Shown here piece after piece: positions 63,712-64,000 of a DNA stretch of 64,000 bases. The stretch covers positions 124,001-188,000 of the forward strand of contig NZ_NFUT01000006.1 of the NCBI RefSeq assembly GCF_002127215.1, written 5' to 3'. Made by a program: the position numbers and the translations under genes. Origin of the DNA: Hydrogenophaga sp. IBVHS2 (GTDB lineage Bacteria > Pseudomonadota > Gammaproteobacteria > Burkholderiales > Burkholderiaceae_C). Below the pieces are notes generated by a model, which saw only the letters and a program-made list of their open reading frames with translations, was not told where the DNA came from and made no database searches. Numbering within the stretch: the first letter of the stretch is position 1; every line of letters starts with the position of its first letter.

Positions 63712-64000
63712 ATGAAACACCTCTCCGAATACACCCGCGAGGACCTCGACGCCCTGGCCCGCCAGGACGTGGCGCGCGCCCTGGCGGAAGACGTGGGCAG
63801 CGGCGACCTGACCGCCGCCCTGGTCGATCCGGCGCGCCGCGCCACCGCCCGCATCCTGGCCCGCGAGTCGGCCGTCATCTGTGGCGCCCCCTGGGTGGAG
63901 GCCGCGCTGCGTGCCCTGGACCCCACTGCCACCTGGCAGTGGCAGGTCGGCGAGGGCCAGCGTTGCCAGGCCGACCAGGTGGTGCTGACCATCGAAGGTC
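63712..64000 (+). CDS. nadC: Nicotinate-nucleotide pyrophosphorylase (partial)
   Basis: Start of quinolinate phosphoribosyltransferase, which makes nicotinate mononucleotide in NAD synthesis. Only 96 codons are present before the right edge. The N-terminal domain shows VARALAEDVGSGDLTAALVD and the ARESAVICGAPWVEAALRAL segment, both typical. The catalytic barrel lies outside the window. It is divergent from panB with 113 bases between the start codons. Confidence 0.92.
   Translation, partial: MKHLSEYTREDLDALARQDVARALAEDVGSGDLTAALVDPARRATARILARESAVICGAPWVEAALRALDPTATWQWQVGEGQRCQADQVVLTIEG

Overview
The window is a compact, GC-rich chromosomal segment (about 70 protein genes, two tRNA genes, hardly any gap above 200 bases) with the gene content and order of a betaproteobacterium, most likely Burkholderiales. 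The indicators are the petABC-sspAB block, the secA-argJ-mutT-yacG-zapD-coaE-pilDCB block, rplU-rpmA-obgE-proB, hemA-prfA-prmC-grxD, ubiE-Tim44-ubiJ-ubiB, fmdB-DUF502-aspS and rhodanese-grxC-secB-gpsA. There is no sign of phage, transposon, plasmid or CRISPR; it reads as core genome with one accessory-like stretch.

Layout. 0-5 kb: a gene tail, mscL, the cytochrome bc1 complex (petABC), a terminator, stringent-starvation proteins sspA/sspB and tRNA-Thr(TGT). 5-12 kb: a DUF721/DciA-like protein, an M23 peptidase, secA with a hairpin directly before its start codon, argJ, a DUF815 ATPase and mutT. 12-17 kb (minus strand): yacG, zapD, coaE and the type IV pilus core pilD-pilC-pilB. 17-25 kb: tRNA-Pro(CGG), ispB, then divergently rplU-rpmA (clear sigma-70 promoter and terminator), obgE, proB; rppH plus a CNP1-like gene; proS and a lytic transglycosylase. 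25-31 kb (mostly minus): a Lon-like AAA ATPase, grxD, prmC, prfA, hemA, a small membrane protein and a glycerophosphodiesterase. 31-43 kb: a 1291-residue FAD/Fe-S oxidoreductase, DUF971, ubiquinone genes ubiE, ubiJ and ubiB with a Tim44-like protein, FmdB, DUF502, aspS, nudB.

43-56 kb is the most unusual part. It holds many nucleic-acid and phosphodiester enzymes: a YbhP-like EEP phosphatase with clsB, a ligase-associated exonuclease with an ATP-dependent DNA ligase, a DUF429 protein, a uracil-DNA-glycosylase-family protein, the ligase-associated DEXH helicase and a secreted thermonuclease. Among them sit folE, a complete BLUF blue-light photoreceptor, an EamA transporter, a RibH2-type lumazine synthase and a DM13 protein. 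The exonuclease/ligase pair and the helicase usually sit together with a metallophosphoesterase; here they are separated by eight genes and no metallophosphoesterase is present.

56-64 kb: moeB and ctpA (minus), gpmA, then rhodanese-grxC, secB and gpsA, the pantothenate pair panC-panB, and the first 96 codons of nadC, cut by the window edge. Functionally linked sets are quinone synthesis (ispB, ubiE, ubiJ, ubiB) with bc1, export (secA, secB), pterin synthesis (folE, nudB), thiol/redox control (grxC, grxD, rhodanese) and ligase-linked DNA repair.
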